Positions 13,890 to 23,641 of a stretch of 64,000 nucleotides of DNA are shown here, piece after piece. The stretch's first letter is position 1; each line of letters starts with the position of its first letter. The stretch is taken from positions 1,364,001 to 1,428,000 of the forward strand of contig JAPCWB010000001.1 of assembly GCA_025938935.1 (NCBI GenBank). The letters are read 5' to 3'. The notes beneath the pieces are model-generated. The model saw only the letters and a list, made by a program, of their open reading frames with translations, was not told where the DNA came from and did not search any database. The stretch is from Novosphingobium sp. MW5 (GTDB taxonomy: Bacteria; Pseudomonadota; Alphaproteobacteria; Sphingomonadales; Sphingomonadaceae). A program made the translations under genes and the position numbers.

Positions 13890-16829
13890 TCAGTGTCCCA
13901 GCAAAACGAAGGGCGCCCAGGTGGCCGGATGGGCACCGCCCGGGATGCTGGCATCCTTCAAAATGGCGAGTTGCGCCTGCCGCAAGGCCTGCGCCCGGCT
14001 GCCGCCCTTCGCCGCCCGGCTGACCGTCGAAAGCGTCAACCGGCTGGCGACATCGTCCCGCACCGGCCAGTGCGAGAGCAGCAGGGTCCTTGCCCCGGCA
14101 GCCACGAAGCTGCGGGCCAGTCCCGAATAGGTCGGGCCCGCCGCCCCGTCTCCCGCGCTGGTATCGCAGGCGGAGAGGATCACCCAGTCGGCATTGAGCC
14201 GCAGGCGCGCGACCTCGCTGGCGGTCAGCAAGCCATCGTCCGCGCTTCCCGGCTTGTCGGGCGGGGTGAGCACGAGGGCCGGTTCGACAAGATCGCGATA
14301 GCGCCCGCCGACCAGGCCGTGGGTGGCAAAGGCCAGCACGTTCACCTTGTCCAGCGGCATCGCCTTGACCGCGGTTTCGGTTGCCTGCGCGCCCACCAGC
14401 AGGCGGCGCTCACCGCCGAAATAGCTGGCCATGGCCGTCAGTTCGCGTTCCGCTCCGGGCAGGCTGGCAAGTTCGCGAAGAGCATCGCCGCTGGTATCGC
14501 CATTGCGCAGGCGCACTGCCGAACGGCTGGCGAGCCTCGCCGCCGGGCCCAGCGAGGGCGCACCGATCCCCGCGAAATTCCTTGCTGAGGGCTGCGCTTC
14601 ATTGGCGGGCTTTTCCGCACCGAGCCCGATCGGGACAGCCACGGCGTGACGGGTGGCAAGCCATTTCGTTGCCCGCAGCGCCTTCGGATCATCATCGCGC
14701 CCCCTGGGTGCCTCGGTCACCAGGGCGGCAAAGGGCAGCGAGGCGAGGCTGCCGTTGGCCAGCACGTCGATCTCGTCAACACCGGCCAGCAGCTTGCGTA
14801 CAGGATCGGGGAACAGCGCAAGGTAAAGCTCGTGGCCAGCCTTGCGGTCGAACGGCGTCGTGCCGTTGCTTTCCAGCCCCTGCTCGATCGAACCGCGCAC
14901 CGCCTGCTGCAATTCGGCAAGCCGGCGGGGAGAAATGCCGGAGCGGGCATGGGCCGTACCCTTTGCCGTGACCGCGAAGACGAACAGGCCGCTTTCATCG
15001 CGGCCATAGATCACCATGCCGCGCCTTGCGCCGAGGCTGGCCTGGGCGCGTTCAAGGCTGGTCGGCTGCACCGAGGTGAGTGCTGCGTAACCGGGGATGA
15101 GCCGGGTAAGCTGGGCATCGCGTTCACGCATCTTGCCATCGACTTCGGCCAGCTGGCCCTCGAACTGTTCCATCTGCGCGCGGTTGCCAGCGGCGACGGC
15201 CTGGTTGAGCCCGTTGCGAATGCGGGTCCCGTCCACGGCCAGCGCCTGATAGGCCCGCACCGCCTCAGCCGCTTCGCCATCGCTGGCTGCCGACAGGCCC
15301 GCGAGCGTCGAAAAAGCGCCTTGAAGGTCACTGACATTCGCAAGCTGCAAGGCCTCGAACGCGGCATCCGGCCGGTTGGCCCGCGCGGCAATTCCGGCAA
15401 ACTGGACGAACAGGGGGTGGTACTGATCGGCAATGCGGGCGAGCTGCGGGCGCGGGGTTGCGCGGTCGAGCAGGCGGCTGCGCGCCGGCTGCAAGGCTGC
15501 GCTTGCCATGGCAAAGCCCTCTGTTTCCTGCCCTCGGTCAGCCTTCGCCTTGGCCGCATAGACCAGCGCGCTGATGCGCAGGATGTTGCCGGGCATCGCT
15601 CGTTCCGCCAGCCCCTTGTTGGCGTGTTCGAGCAGCTTTTCCGCCTCATCGAACCGCCTTGCCGTGATCAGTTCGGCTGCGAGGTTGGCCTCTGCCCGCA
15701 GCAGTTCCGGGTGTTCGGGGGCGGGCGCCTTTGCCCGGGCAATCTCCAGCGCCTTTTCGCGCAGGGCCAGTGCCCCGGCCTGGTCCCCATCCCATATGGC
15801 AATGCGCGCCAATTGCCCGGTGACCGTGGCGAGCGACATCGGCTGGCCGCGATCGGGGGACTTCTCGAAGATCGCCGCCGCCTGCTCGTAGAACGGCTTG
15901 GCATTGTCGACCAGGCCGACATTGTCGAGGGCGAAGCCAAGCGCGTGGAGCGAATAGGCCAGATCGGGGTGCCCGGGCGGGTAGGCCTTTGTCCGCAGTT
16001 CCAGCGAACGGCGCAGCACGGGGATGGCCTGTGCATAGAGGCCGGCATCGCTGAGCGAGGCACCCAGCTGGTTAAGTGCCGCCATGGTCACGCGGTGGCT
16101 TTCGCCGAGCTTTGCTTCCGACCACAGCGCTGCCTCTCGCGCGGCATCGACGGCCGATGCGCTGTCCCCTGCCTGGATGTAGAGCGTGGACAGGGACAGG
16201 CCATAGATGCCCGGTTTGTCGAAGTTGTCGTTGGTCTTTTCCGCCACGGCGCGGGCGATCCGGCCCGCCTCCTTCACCTTGGGAATCGCGTCCAGGGGAC
16301 GGCCGCGCCGAAAGTCGATCAGCGCCACGCCATAGAGCGCCCCGGCATATTCGATCGAATCCCGGCCGGTCAGCTTTTCCGAAATCTCCAGCGCGCGCTG
16401 TTTGTAGGGCATGGCTTCGTCAAGCTTGCCGACAGTGGAAAGCACCGATCCGATGTTGTTCAGCAGCTCTCCCCAGTCGGAACTCATCGGGTATTTACCG
16501 GCGGTAAGCTCGGCATCGAGCCGCCGGTAGATGCTGAGCGACTGGTCATAGTCGCGCAGCCAGAACAGGGCAGCGGCGCGGGTGGCTTCGGCATAGATCA
16601 TGTCGATGCGGGGGATCGACTTGTTGCCCCCGGCCCTCGTCAGCAGGTCGTCGATCTTGGCCAGAGCCTCCTTCGGATTGCCGCCGGTGTCCATCAGCTT
16701 TGCAGCGCGCACTTCCTCGACTAGCGAAAGCCGGGGCGCGGCGGGCGATGCCGGCTCGCTGGCTGCGGCCCAGGCGCTGTGGCAGGGCAGGGCCACTGCG
16801 CAAAGCAGGGCGAGATGAAGGTTCCGCAT
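13890..16829 (-). CDS. Secreted TPR-CHAT protein
   Basis: A 979-aa protein with an N-terminal signal peptide (MRNLHLALLCAVALPCHSAWAA), a long array of TPR helices (about residues 30-500, with repeats such as ALGFALDNVGLVDNAKPFYEQA) and a C-terminal CHAT domain. CHAT is a caspase-like peptidase fold; the predicted dyad is His837 (FATHGLVGG) and Cys888 (LSACDTSAG). The motif SHWPVRDDVA, usual in TPR-CHAT proteins, follows. The signal peptide points to a periplasmic or surface location. It stands alone between csp and a pair of acyltransferases; substrate unknown. Confidence 0.88.
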   Translation of the reverse strand: MRNLHLALLCAVALPCHSAWAAASEPASPAAPRLSLVEEVRAAKLMDTGGNPKEALAKIDDLLTRAGGNKSIPRIDMIYAEATRAAALFWLRDYDQSLSIYRRLDAELTAGKYPMSSDWGELLNNIGSVLSTVGKLDEAMPYKQRALEISEKLTGRDSIEYAGALYGVALIDFRRGRPLDAIPKVKEAGRIARAVAEKTNDNFDKPGIYGLSLSTLYIQAGDSASAVDAAREAALWSEAKLGESHRVTMAALNQLGASLSDAGLYAQAIPVLRRSLELRTKAYPPGHPDLAYSLHALGFALDNVGLVDNAKPFYEQAAAIFEKSPDRGQPMSLATVTGQLARIAIWDGDQAGALALREKALEIARAKAPAPEHPELLRAEANLAAELITARRFDEAEKLLEHANKGLAERAMPGNILRISALVYAAKAKADRGQETEGFAMASAALQPARSRLLDRATPRPQLARIADQYHPLFVQFAGIAARANRPDAAFEALQLANVSDLQGAFSTLAGLSAASDGEAAEAVRAYQALAVDGTRIRNGLNQAVAAGNRAQMEQFEGQLAEVDGKMRERDAQLTRLIPGYAALTSVQPTSLERAQASLGARRGMVIYGRDESGLFVFAVTAKGTAHARSGISPRRLAELQQAVRGSIEQGLESNGTTPFDRKAGHELYLALFPDPVRKLLAGVDEIDVLANGSLASLPFAALVTEAPRGRDDDPKALRATKWLATRHAVAVPIGLGAEKPANEAQPSARNFAGIGAPSLGPAARLASRSAVRLRNGDTSGDALRELASLPGAERELTAMASYFGGERRLLVGAQATETAVKAMPLDKVNVLAFATHGLVGGRYRDLVEPALVLTPPDKPGSADDGLLTASEVARLRLNADWVILSACDTSAGDGAAGPTYSGLARSFVAAGARTLLLSHWPVRDDVASRLTLSTVSRAAKGGSRAQALRQAQLAILKDASIPGGAHPATWAPFVLLGH

Positions 16830-16885
16830 GGATTGGCCCCAAGGTCTTAAGGTCGGTCAGGGCAAGATTGGCACAAGCCGAAAAG

Positions 16886-17962
16886 TCAGGAAAGCCTTGT
16901 CATTTTTGTCAGATACCGCATCGCCGGCTTCTCGACAATGTGCCAGCTGATCCAGCCGAGCGCGCAGGCGATCAGCCAGTTGAGCAGAATGCACAGTACG
17001 AGAGGCATGGCCGGCCAGTACCACAGCAGCAGCTTTCCCACCGGCCAGGCATAGAGGTAGACGCCGTAGGAAATGTCGTTGGCATTGTTGATCCGCGCCA
17101 GCGGCCCGCGCGTCACGCCAAAGCCCACGGTGAAGATGATGTATCCCCCCAGTACGGCGAAGGCGGGTACGGCCAGCGGCGGGACAAACAGGGCCGGGAC
17201 AAGCAGGGCCGCAGCCAGCAGCGCGATTCCCGGGCGCAGTGCTATGCGGTCGCGGTAGAGGTAAAAGGTCGAACCGACCAGAAAGTTGAACAGGAGCTCA
17301 AGGAAAATTGCCAAGTATTCTTTCGGATACAGCCAGCTCAGCGCGGAAAGCAAATGGGGTGCCTCGATGAAGCCATTCGTCACTTCGAATCCAAGCCACA
17401 CGCTTCCAGCGATAAGCGGTATGCCGATGCGCCAGCGGTAGAGACCGGCGAGGCCTAGTACGATGACCAGCAGGTAGGCGCGGAATTCATATGTGATTGT
17501 CCACATTGACCCATTGAGCGCTGGAAATGGGGTGCCAGCGAAGGTGCCTGTGATGACCGGTTCCTCAAGCTTTAGCGTGGAAGTGGCGAGACTTGCCGCA
17601 CTTTCTCTCAGCACCTCCAGACTCACACCGGATAGCGGAGCGACGATCAAGATGCAGAACAGGCAGGCGACGACATATCCCGGCACGATCCGCGCGATGC
17701 GCCGGGTGAGGTAAGCGAAGACCGTCGGCTGCTTGCAGAAGCTTGCCACGACGAGGTAGCCGCTGATCAGGAAGAACCCGTTCACCGCAACGCCGCCAAG
17801 GCTCATCGTACCCGTTAGCGAATAGAGCGGTTCGCGAGATGAATCCCCGTCAATCATGTTCGGCGCATGGCTGACGATCACCAGTGAGGCGAAGACCAGC
17901 CGCAGGAAGCCGAACGCATTGTGGTGCGCAGGTTTTGCGGAGGAGGCGGGCGTCGATGCCAT
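16886..17962 (-). CDS. Acyltransferase-3 family membrane protein (copy 1)
   Basis: A 358-aa integral membrane O-acyltransferase of the OafA/NodX acyltransferase-3 family. The opening FGFLRLVFASLVIVSHAPN carries the conserved R...SH, and GFFLISGYLV and RRIARIVPGYVVA are standard motifs. About ten hydrophobic segments follow. Members acylate sugars of surface polysaccharides or small molecules. It is a close paralogue of the next gene, the same length and orientation, so the pair is a tandem duplication with a 70-nt gap. Confidence 0.88.
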   Translation of the reverse strand: MASTPASSAKPAHHNAFGFLRLVFASLVIVSHAPNMIDGDSSREPLYSLTGTMSLGGVAVNGFFLISGYLVVASFCKQPTVFAYLTRRIARIVPGYVVACLFCILIVAPLSGVSLEVLRESAASLATSTLKLEEPVITGTFAGTPFPALNGSMWTITYEFRAYLLVIVLGLAGLYRWRIGIPLIAGSVWLGFEVTNGFIEAPHLLSALSWLYPKEYLAIFLELLFNFLVGSTFYLYRDRIALRPGIALLAAALLVPALFVPPLAVPAFAVLGGYIIFTVGFGVTRGPLARINNANDISYGVYLYAWPVGKLLLWYWPAMPLVLCILLNWLIACALGWISWHIVEKPAMRYLTKMTRLS

Positions 17963-18032
17963 CGCGGCGGACCTTTATCGCGGCAATTGAACGCCGCAAG
18001 GCTGCAATCGCGGTTTTACTCCGCAGTCTTGC

Positions 18033-19109
18033 TTAGCCGATGGCAGGGCGCCGCCGCGAAAACAGGGCCATGGCCCGCTTCTCGATGAGGTGCCAGCTGA
18101 GCCAGCCAAGCGCGCAGGCAATGAGGAAGTCGAGCGCCAGGCAGAGCAGCAGAGGCATGTCGGGCCACCAGGCCAGCAGGATCTTCGCCACTGGCCAGGC
18201 ATAGAGATAGACGCCGTAGGAAATGTCGGTCCGCGCGTTGATGCGGGTAAGCGGTCCGCCAGTGACGCAGAACGCGAAGGTCAGCAGCGCATAGCCCCCC
18301 AGCACGCCGAAAGCGGGCTCGGCCAGCGCCGGATGGAACAACGCGGGGACCATCAGCGCGGTGCACAGGGCCGCGAGCCACGGCCGGAAACCGATCTCCT
18401 TGCGGTACAGGTACAGGCTGGTGCCAACGAGGAACACGGCGGAAAGCCGCAGCGCATTGGCTGGCCCGGCAATCGGCACAGCCCAGACAATCCATTCGCG
18501 CAGGCCCGGTGCGGCGATATGGCCGGCAACGACCTCCCAGGCCAGGAACAGCAGCGCCGAGAGCAGCGGTACCGCCGGGCGCCAGCGGAATGCGCCTGCC
18601 ACGCCCAGAACGACAATCAGCAGATAGGCGCGGAACTCATGCGCGATTGTCCACATCGAGCCGTTGAGGCTGGCGTAATGGGTGCCGGCATAGGCACCCT
18701 TGATCTCTGGCCCGTTGAGCAGGATCGCGCGCTTCAGCAGGTCCGGCGTGGCCTCGCCAATGGCCTTCCACGAAACCCCGCCGATCGGCGCGGCCACGAC
18801 CACGCAGAGCAGGCTCGCCACCAGAAAGGCGGGATAGATTCGAGCCATGCGCCGCGCGAGATAGGCGCGGATCGTCGGCTGGTTCTGGTAGCTCGCAGCG
18901 ATCAGGTAGCCGCTGATGACAAAGAACCCGCTCACCGCCGCGCCGCCGAAGCCCATGGTGCGGGTCAGCCAGTAGAACGGATCGCGTAAGGGGTTACCGT
19001 CGATGATCTGCGGCACGTGGCTGATGATAACCAGCGATGCGAGCACCAATCGCAGGAAACCGACAGCATTCGCCTTGCGTGGGGGTTTTTGGTCGGCGCT
19101 CTGGCTCAT
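18033..19109 (-). CDS. Acyltransferase-3 family membrane protein (copy 2)
   Basis: A second 358-aa acyltransferase-3 protein, colinear with the gene at 16886-17962. Shared blocks include GFLRLV-ASLVI-SH, GFF-ISGYL, RR-ARI-P and NGSMWTI-EFRAYLL. The conserved SH and SGY motifs are intact. It is upstream of its paralogue and read the same way, so both may share a transcript. The acceptor is unknown. Confidence 0.88.
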   Translation of the reverse strand: MSQSADQKPPRKANAVGFLRLVLASLVIISHVPQIIDGNPLRDPFYWLTRTMGFGGAAVSGFFVISGYLIAASYQNQPTIRAYLARRMARIYPAFLVASLLCVVVAAPIGGVSWKAIGEATPDLLKRAILLNGPEIKGAYAGTHYASLNGSMWTIAHEFRAYLLIVVLGVAGAFRWRPAVPLLSALLFLAWEVVAGHIAAPGLREWIVWAVPIAGPANALRLSAVFLVGTSLYLYRKEIGFRPWLAALCTALMVPALFHPALAEPAFGVLGGYALLTFAFCVTGGPLTRINARTDISYGVYLYAWPVAKILLAWWPDMPLLLCLALDFLIACALGWLSWHLIEKRAMALFSRRRPAIG

Positions 19110-19215
19110 CGCGGGCGGACCATAGTGTGCCGCCTTGGCCCCGCAAGAGCCCGGCTCATCCTGCTGGCGAAATCTGTCGATTGCAGCGGCGGGGTGCGGT
19201 GGTTAGGACAAGCCT

Positions 19216-20877
19216 ATGGCCGATGTACTGAAGATCACCCTTGCCCAGCTCAACCAGTCCGTCGGCGACCTTGCCGGCAATGCCGCGCAGATGCTCGCCG
19301 TGCGGACGCGCGCTGCCGCTGCGGGATCGGACCTTGTGCTCTATCCGGAGCTGCACCTGATCGGCTATCCGCCCGAGGATCTGGTGCTCAAGCCCGCGCT
19401 GATCTCCCGCGCTGCGGCGGAGCTGGAGCGGCTGGCGCTGGCCACGGCGGACGGCGGGCCAGCCATGCTGGTGGGCTCGGTCTTCGTGGTCGATGGCGCG
19501 CTGCATAACGGTGTGGCGCTGCTCGACGAAGGTAAGGTGGCAGCCATCCGGCTCAAGCACGAATTGCCCAATTACGGCACTTTCGATGAAGTGCGCCTGT
19601 TTCAGCCTGGCCCGCTGCCCGAACCGATCCCGTTTCGCGGCGTGCTGATCGGCGTGCCGATCTGCGAAGACATCTGGCACCCCGATGTTTGCGATCACCT
19701 CGCCGATTTCGGCGCGGAAATCCTGCTTTGCCCCAATGGCAGCCCATACGAGATCGACAAGGACGCGCTGCGCATCGATGGCGTGGCCAAGCGCCGCGCG
19801 GTCGATACCGGCCTGCCCATCGCCTACCTCAACCGCATCGGCGGGCAGGACGAACTGGTGTTCGACGGTGCCAGCTTTGTGATGAACGGCGACGGCAGTC
19901 TGGCTGTGCAGATGGCCGACTGGGTCGAGCAGGAGGTTCACACCACCTGGCGGCGCGGCGAACATGGCTGGTCCTGCGACCGGGGTGAAATTGCCAAGCT
20001 CGCCGACCATCCCGAGGACATCTACTGCGCGATGGTGCTCGCCCTGCGGGACTATGTTGACCGCAACCGCTTCCCGGGCGTGGTGCTGGGCCTTTCGGGC
20101 GGGATCGACAGCGCGATCTGCGCCGCCATCGCCGCCGATGCGCTCGGCCCGGACCGCGTGTGGTGCGTGATGCTGCCCAGCCGCTTCACCAGCCAGCTGA
20201 GCCTCGACCTCGCCACCGAATGCGCACGGATGATCGGCTGTCGGTACGACACGATCCCGATTGCCCCGGCGGTCGATGCCTTCGACACCATGCTGGAAGG
20301 CACTTTCGCCGACAAGGACGTCGATATCACCGAGGAAAACGTCCAGTCGCGCATCCGCGGCGTGACGCTGATGGCGCTCAGCAACAAGTTCGGCCCGATG
20401 CTGCTGACCACCGGCAACAAGAGCGAGATGAGCGTCGGCTATGCGACGATCTATGGCGACATGGCGGGCGGCTACAATCCGCTGAAGGACGCCTACAAGA
20501 TGACCGTTTTCGCCATCAGCGAGTGGCGCAACAAGCACAAGCCAGCGATCGGCCTCGGTCCGGACGGCCCGGTCATGCCCGAAGGCATCATCACCCGGCC
20601 GCCCTCCGCCGAACTGCGCCCCGACCAGAAGGACGAGGATTCGCTGCCGCCTTACAAGGTGCTCGATGGCATCCTGCTGGGGCTGGTGGAGCATGAAAAG
20701 TCGGTCGACCAGCTGGTCGCCGAAGGGTTCGACCGCGATGTCGTGGTGCGGATCGAACGGCTGCTGCATCTGGCCGAATACAAGCGGCGGCAGGCCCCTC
20801 CCGGGGTGAAACTGGGCAGCCGCAATTTCGGGCGCGACCGGCGCTATCCGATCACCCACGCGTTCCGTTCGGCCTGA
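19216..20877 (+). CDS. nadE: Glutamine-dependent NAD+ synthetase
   Basis: Final step of NAD synthesis: amidation of nicotinate adenine dinucleotide with glutamine as nitrogen donor. At 553 aa it has both domains: an N-terminal nitrilase-type glutaminase with Glu (LYPELHLIGYPPEDL) and Cys150 (VPICEDIW), and a C-terminal ATP-pyrophosphatase domain with the P-loop GLSGGIDSA near residue 291. GNKSEMSVGYATIYGDM and ITRPPSAELRPDQKDED are family signatures. It is a single gene. Confidence 0.96.
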   Translation: MADVLKITLAQLNQSVGDLAGNAAQMLAVRTRAAAAGSDLVLYPELHLIGYPPEDLVLKPALISRAAAELERLALATADGGPAMLVGSVFVVDGALHNGVALLDEGKVAAIRLKHELPNYGTFDEVRLFQPGPLPEPIPFRGVLIGVPICEDIWHPDVCDHLADFGAEILLCPNGSPYEIDKDALRIDGVAKRRAVDTGLPIAYLNRIGGQDELVFDGASFVMNGDGSLAVQMADWVEQEVHTTWRRGEHGWSCDRGEIAKLADHPEDIYCAMVLALRDYVDRNRFPGVVLGLSGGIDSAICAAIAADALGPDRVWCVMLPSRFTSQLSLDLATECARMIGCRYDTIPIAPAVDAFDTMLEGTFADKDVDITEENVQSRIRGVTLMALSNKFGPMLLTTGNKSEMSVGYATIYGDMAGGYNPLKDAYKMTVFAISEWRNKHKPAIGLGPDGPVMPEGIITRPPSAELRPDQKDEDSLPPYKVLDGILLGLVEHEKSVDQLVAEGFDRDVVVRIERLLHLAEYKRRQAPPGVKLGSRNFGRDRRYPITHAFRSA

Positions 20878-20883
20878 CCGGGT

Positions 20884-21744
20884 TCAGGCCTGCGCCGGCA
20901 AAGGGGTGCTTTGCCGGCCGCGCCGGAACAGTCCGCGCCAGATCGGCGGACGCCGCAGTGCAAGCCGTGCCAGCACCAGCGAGAGCAGCGGCAGCCACAA
21001 CCAATGGCTGATCCAGCCAGTGACGCGGTGGAACGCCAGGGCGCGTGCAGCCGGGAATTGATCGACCTTGACCAGCTTGGGGACAGCAAAGCGGAGGCGG
21101 TCCCATTTGGCGGAGGATTGTGCCTCGGGGAAAAGGCGTTTGCGGCCGTCGACCGTCATCAGTTCTTCCAGACGGAACAGGCGCGTTCGATTGCGCGGGT
21201 TCGGTCCCCAGGGATCGACCATGTACCACTGGCCGCCGATCCATGCCGCGGTCATGAAGTGCTCGGGGACTTCGACGGTGGCATAGGTCACGCCCAGGCG
21301 GGCAAGCGCGGCCTGCACCACGATGGCCTGCTGGCTGCAGGCGGCAGACCCGTGGCGGACAATCTCATCGGGATCGACGATGGCATTGAAATCCGGGTTG
21401 AGCACTTTGGCCGAGAGCCAGGCAAGCCAGTTCTCGTGGATCCCATAGCGCGAGTAGCCGTGGTAGAAGCGGTAGCGGAGCAATTGTTCGAGCTGGTAAA
21501 CGGCTTCCAGTTCGTCCGGCTTCCTTACCTTGGCGCGCGATGCGGCGACGACTTTATCGATAGAGTCGAGCGGAGCGAGCGACGCGTCAAAAGCCTCGGC
21601 CGGTGTCGTCCATTCCGGATCAATCGCAGGGGGAGAAATGCTTGCCGTGAAGGTCATGGCGAGGACGAATGCGGTCACCAGGTGGAATAATTGCCACGAA
21701 CGGCGCGCAATCGCGGGCTTCGCCTCGCGCAGGGTGGTTGCCAT
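20884..21744 (-). CDS. Membrane-anchored transglutaminase-like protein
   Basis: A 286-aa protein with an N-terminal hydrophobic helix (about 20-38) and another near the C-terminus (WISHWLWLPLLSLVLARLAL), so the middle is probably periplasmic. The central domain resembles the transglutaminase-like cysteine peptidase fold: Cys136 (GSAACSQQA), His162 (PEHFMTAAW) and Asp177 (YMVDPWG) in the right order and spacing. The ATG at 21744 is chosen because the open frame further upstream is antisense to gltX. No exact family recognised; it could modify peptidoglycan, pilin or another envelope polymer. Confidence 0.65.
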   Translation of the reverse strand: MATTLREAKPAIARRSWQLFHLVTAFVLAMTFTASISPPAIDPEWTTPAEAFDASLAPLDSIDKVVAASRAKVRKPDELEAVYQLEQLLRYRFYHGYSRYGIHENWLAWLSAKVLNPDFNAIVDPDEIVRHGSAACSQQAIVVQAALARLGVTYATVEVPEHFMTAAWIGGQWYMVDPWGPNPRNRTRLFRLEELMTVDGRKRLFPEAQSSAKWDRLRFAVPKLVKVDQFPAARALAFHRVTGWISHWLWLPLLSLVLARLALRRPPIWRGLFRRGRQSTPLPAQA

Positions 21745-21948
21745 GAGAGATAACGCGCGGCGCACTGACGGGTCAGGACGAAGAGCGGGAGCGACGGACT
21801 GCAATTTGAACGACCCTTGATGGACATTACGCCCTGATTTCCCGCAGGAATCCTTTATTCCGGGTGGCGGGGCAACCCCGCATAAGCCCCTAGATGATAC
21901 CGGAATGGAAGGTTTGGCCTCTCCCCGGCTTGCCGCTATAGGCGCGGC

Positions 21949-23283
21949 ATGTCTGTCGTCACCCGCTTCGCTCCCAGCCCCACCGGCACCCTTCATGTCG
22001 GCAATGTCCGCACGGCGCTGCACAACTGGCTGCTGGCGCGGCAGGCAGGTGGGCGCTTCCTGCTGCGCATCGATGACACCGATCAGGCGCGCAGCCGCGA
22101 GGACTATGTCGAGGCGATCCGGGCGGACCTGGAGTGGCTGGGACTGGTGCCCGACGGCGAGGAGCGCCAGTCCGCGCGCTTCGACCTTTACGAGCGCGAG
22201 TTCCGGAAGCTGGTCGAGGCGGGGCGGGTCTATCGCTGCTATGAAACCGCGCAGGAACTCGATCTCAAGCGCAAAGTCCTCCTCGGACGCGGCCTTCCGC
22301 CAATCTATGACCGCGCCGCGCTCGACCTGACCGAAGCGGATCACGAGGCGAAGGCGGCTGCCGGGGAAAGGCCGCACTGGCGCTTCCTGCTTGACCGCAC
22401 ACGTGCCATCGAATGGATCGACGGCATCCGGGGGCGCCAGCATTTCGACGCGGCCCAGATGTCCGATCCGGTGATCCGGCGCGCGGATGGCTCCTGGCTC
22501 TACATGCTGCCATCCGTGATCGACGACATCGCCATGGGCGTCACCGACGTGCTGCGCGGCGAGGACCACGTGTCCAATACCGCGACGCAGGTCCAGATGT
22601 TTGCCGCCTTCGGCATGGACCCGCCCGCCTTCGCGCACGAGGCGCTGCTGGTGGGCAGCGAGGGCAAGCTTTCCAAGCGGCTCGGCTCGCTCGGCATGGC
22701 GGAACTGCGGGCCGAGGGGATCGAGCCCGAGGCAGTGCTCTCGCTGCTGGCGCGGCTGGGTACTTCGCAGCCGGTCGAGGCGGTGATCGACCGTGAGCAG
22801 CTCGCCGCCAACTTCCAGCTTGATACTTTCGGCCGCGCGCCCGCCCGCTTTGACGAGGCGGAGCTGGCGCGGCTCAACGCGCAGGTTGTCCACCAACTTC
22901 CTTTCGCGGCGGTGGCGGAACGCCTGCCCGATGGCATGGACGAGGCGGCGTGGCAGGCCGTACGGCCCAACCTTGCGACCGTGGCCGAGGCAGCAGACTG
23001 GTGGGCGGTGATCAAGGGGCCGGTGTCGGCTCCCGACTTCGAGGGTGAAGACCGCAGCTACCTCAAGGCTGCCGCCGATGCGCTTGCCGCGCAGGAGTGG
23101 GGCGACAATCCCCGGGCGGCGTTGACCGGCGCGCTAAAGGAATCGACGGGACGCAAGGGCAAGGCGCTGTTCCTTCCCCTCCGCCTCGCCCTCACGGGCC
23201 GCGAGCATGGTCCGGACATGGCCGCCCTGCTGCCGCTGATCGGGCGGGATGAGGTGCTGGCGAGGCTCAGAGCGTTGGGCTGA
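21949..23283 (+). CDS. gltX: Glutamate--tRNA ligase
   Basis: Class I aminoacyl-tRNA synthetase charging tRNA-Glu (and in many alphaproteobacteria tRNA-Gln as well). 444 aa, slightly shorter than many GluRS proteins. The ATP-binding HIGH-type motif appears as PSPTGTLHVGNVR at the N-terminus and the KMSKS equivalent as KLSKRLGS. Alphaproteobacteria often have two gltX genes; this may be either. It is monocistronic, transcribed divergently from the transglutaminase-like gene across a 204-bp gap. Confidence 0.93.
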   Translation: MSVVTRFAPSPTGTLHVGNVRTALHNWLLARQAGGRFLLRIDDTDQARSREDYVEAIRADLEWLGLVPDGEERQSARFDLYEREFRKLVEAGRVYRCYETAQELDLKRKVLLGRGLPPIYDRAALDLTEADHEAKAAAGERPHWRFLLDRTRAIEWIDGIRGRQHFDAAQMSDPVIRRADGSWLYMLPSVIDDIAMGVTDVLRGEDHVSNTATQVQMFAAFGMDPPAFAHEALLVGSEGKLSKRLGSLGMAELRAEGIEPEAVLSLLARLGTSQPVEAVIDREQLAANFQLDTFGRAPARFDEAELARLNAQVVHQLPFAAVAERLPDGMDEAAWQAVRPNLATVAEAADWWAVIKGPVSAPDFEGEDRSYLKAAADALAAQEWGDNPRAALTGALKESTGRKGKALFLPLRLALTGREHGPDMAALLPLIGRDEVLARLRALG

Positions 23284-23322
23284 GTCTGTTTGACCCCGCC
23301 GACCTTATACGTGTCCGCATTC

Positions 23323-23514
23323 GTGGGATTGTTCACGCAGAGACGCGGAGAAGAAAATAGAGACGCAGAGATGTTGCGTCTGCGGCTTGGCCACTCCGTT
23401 TCTCAAACGTTGGATCTGCCGGTATCGTCGGAAAGTACAGGGAGCCTTCGGCTCAAAGCCATCCCTCCGCGCCTCCACTTTCTTCTCCGCGTCTCTGCGT
23501 GAACTATTCCCACC
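23323..23514. repeat. MITE-like inverted-repeat element
   Basis: A perfect 26-bp inverted repeat (23331-23356 against 23479-23504, core CACGCAGAGACGCGGAGAAG) bounds about 122 bp without a gene. The symmetry extends outward with a small indel (CGTGGGATT against GGTGGGAATA). It sits between gltX and the asd leader. Similar CGCAGAGACGCAGAG palindromes are dispersed in many bacterial genomes. Confidence 0.7.
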
Positions 23515-23641
23515 AATTCCCTTGCGCCAATCTTTCAGTAAGCAGCAGGGAAGCTGAACTGGTTACCATTGAAACAATCTTTCCGCCGCAGTGCAACAAA
23601 TAGCATTTACATTGCGTGGGAGCGCCGCTAGGGGCGCGTCC

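Noticed and set aside
14646..16724. 692-codon frame antisense to the CHAT gene
   Set aside because: Composition is Arg/Gly/His-rich with no domain; the CHAT gene on the other strand has clear motifs.
19156..20859. 567-codon frame antisense to nadE
   Set aside because: Shadow of a confident housekeeping gene.
23331..23504. Insertion sequence
   Set aside because: The inverted repeats bound only about 122 bp without a transposase frame, so it is at most a non-autonomous element.
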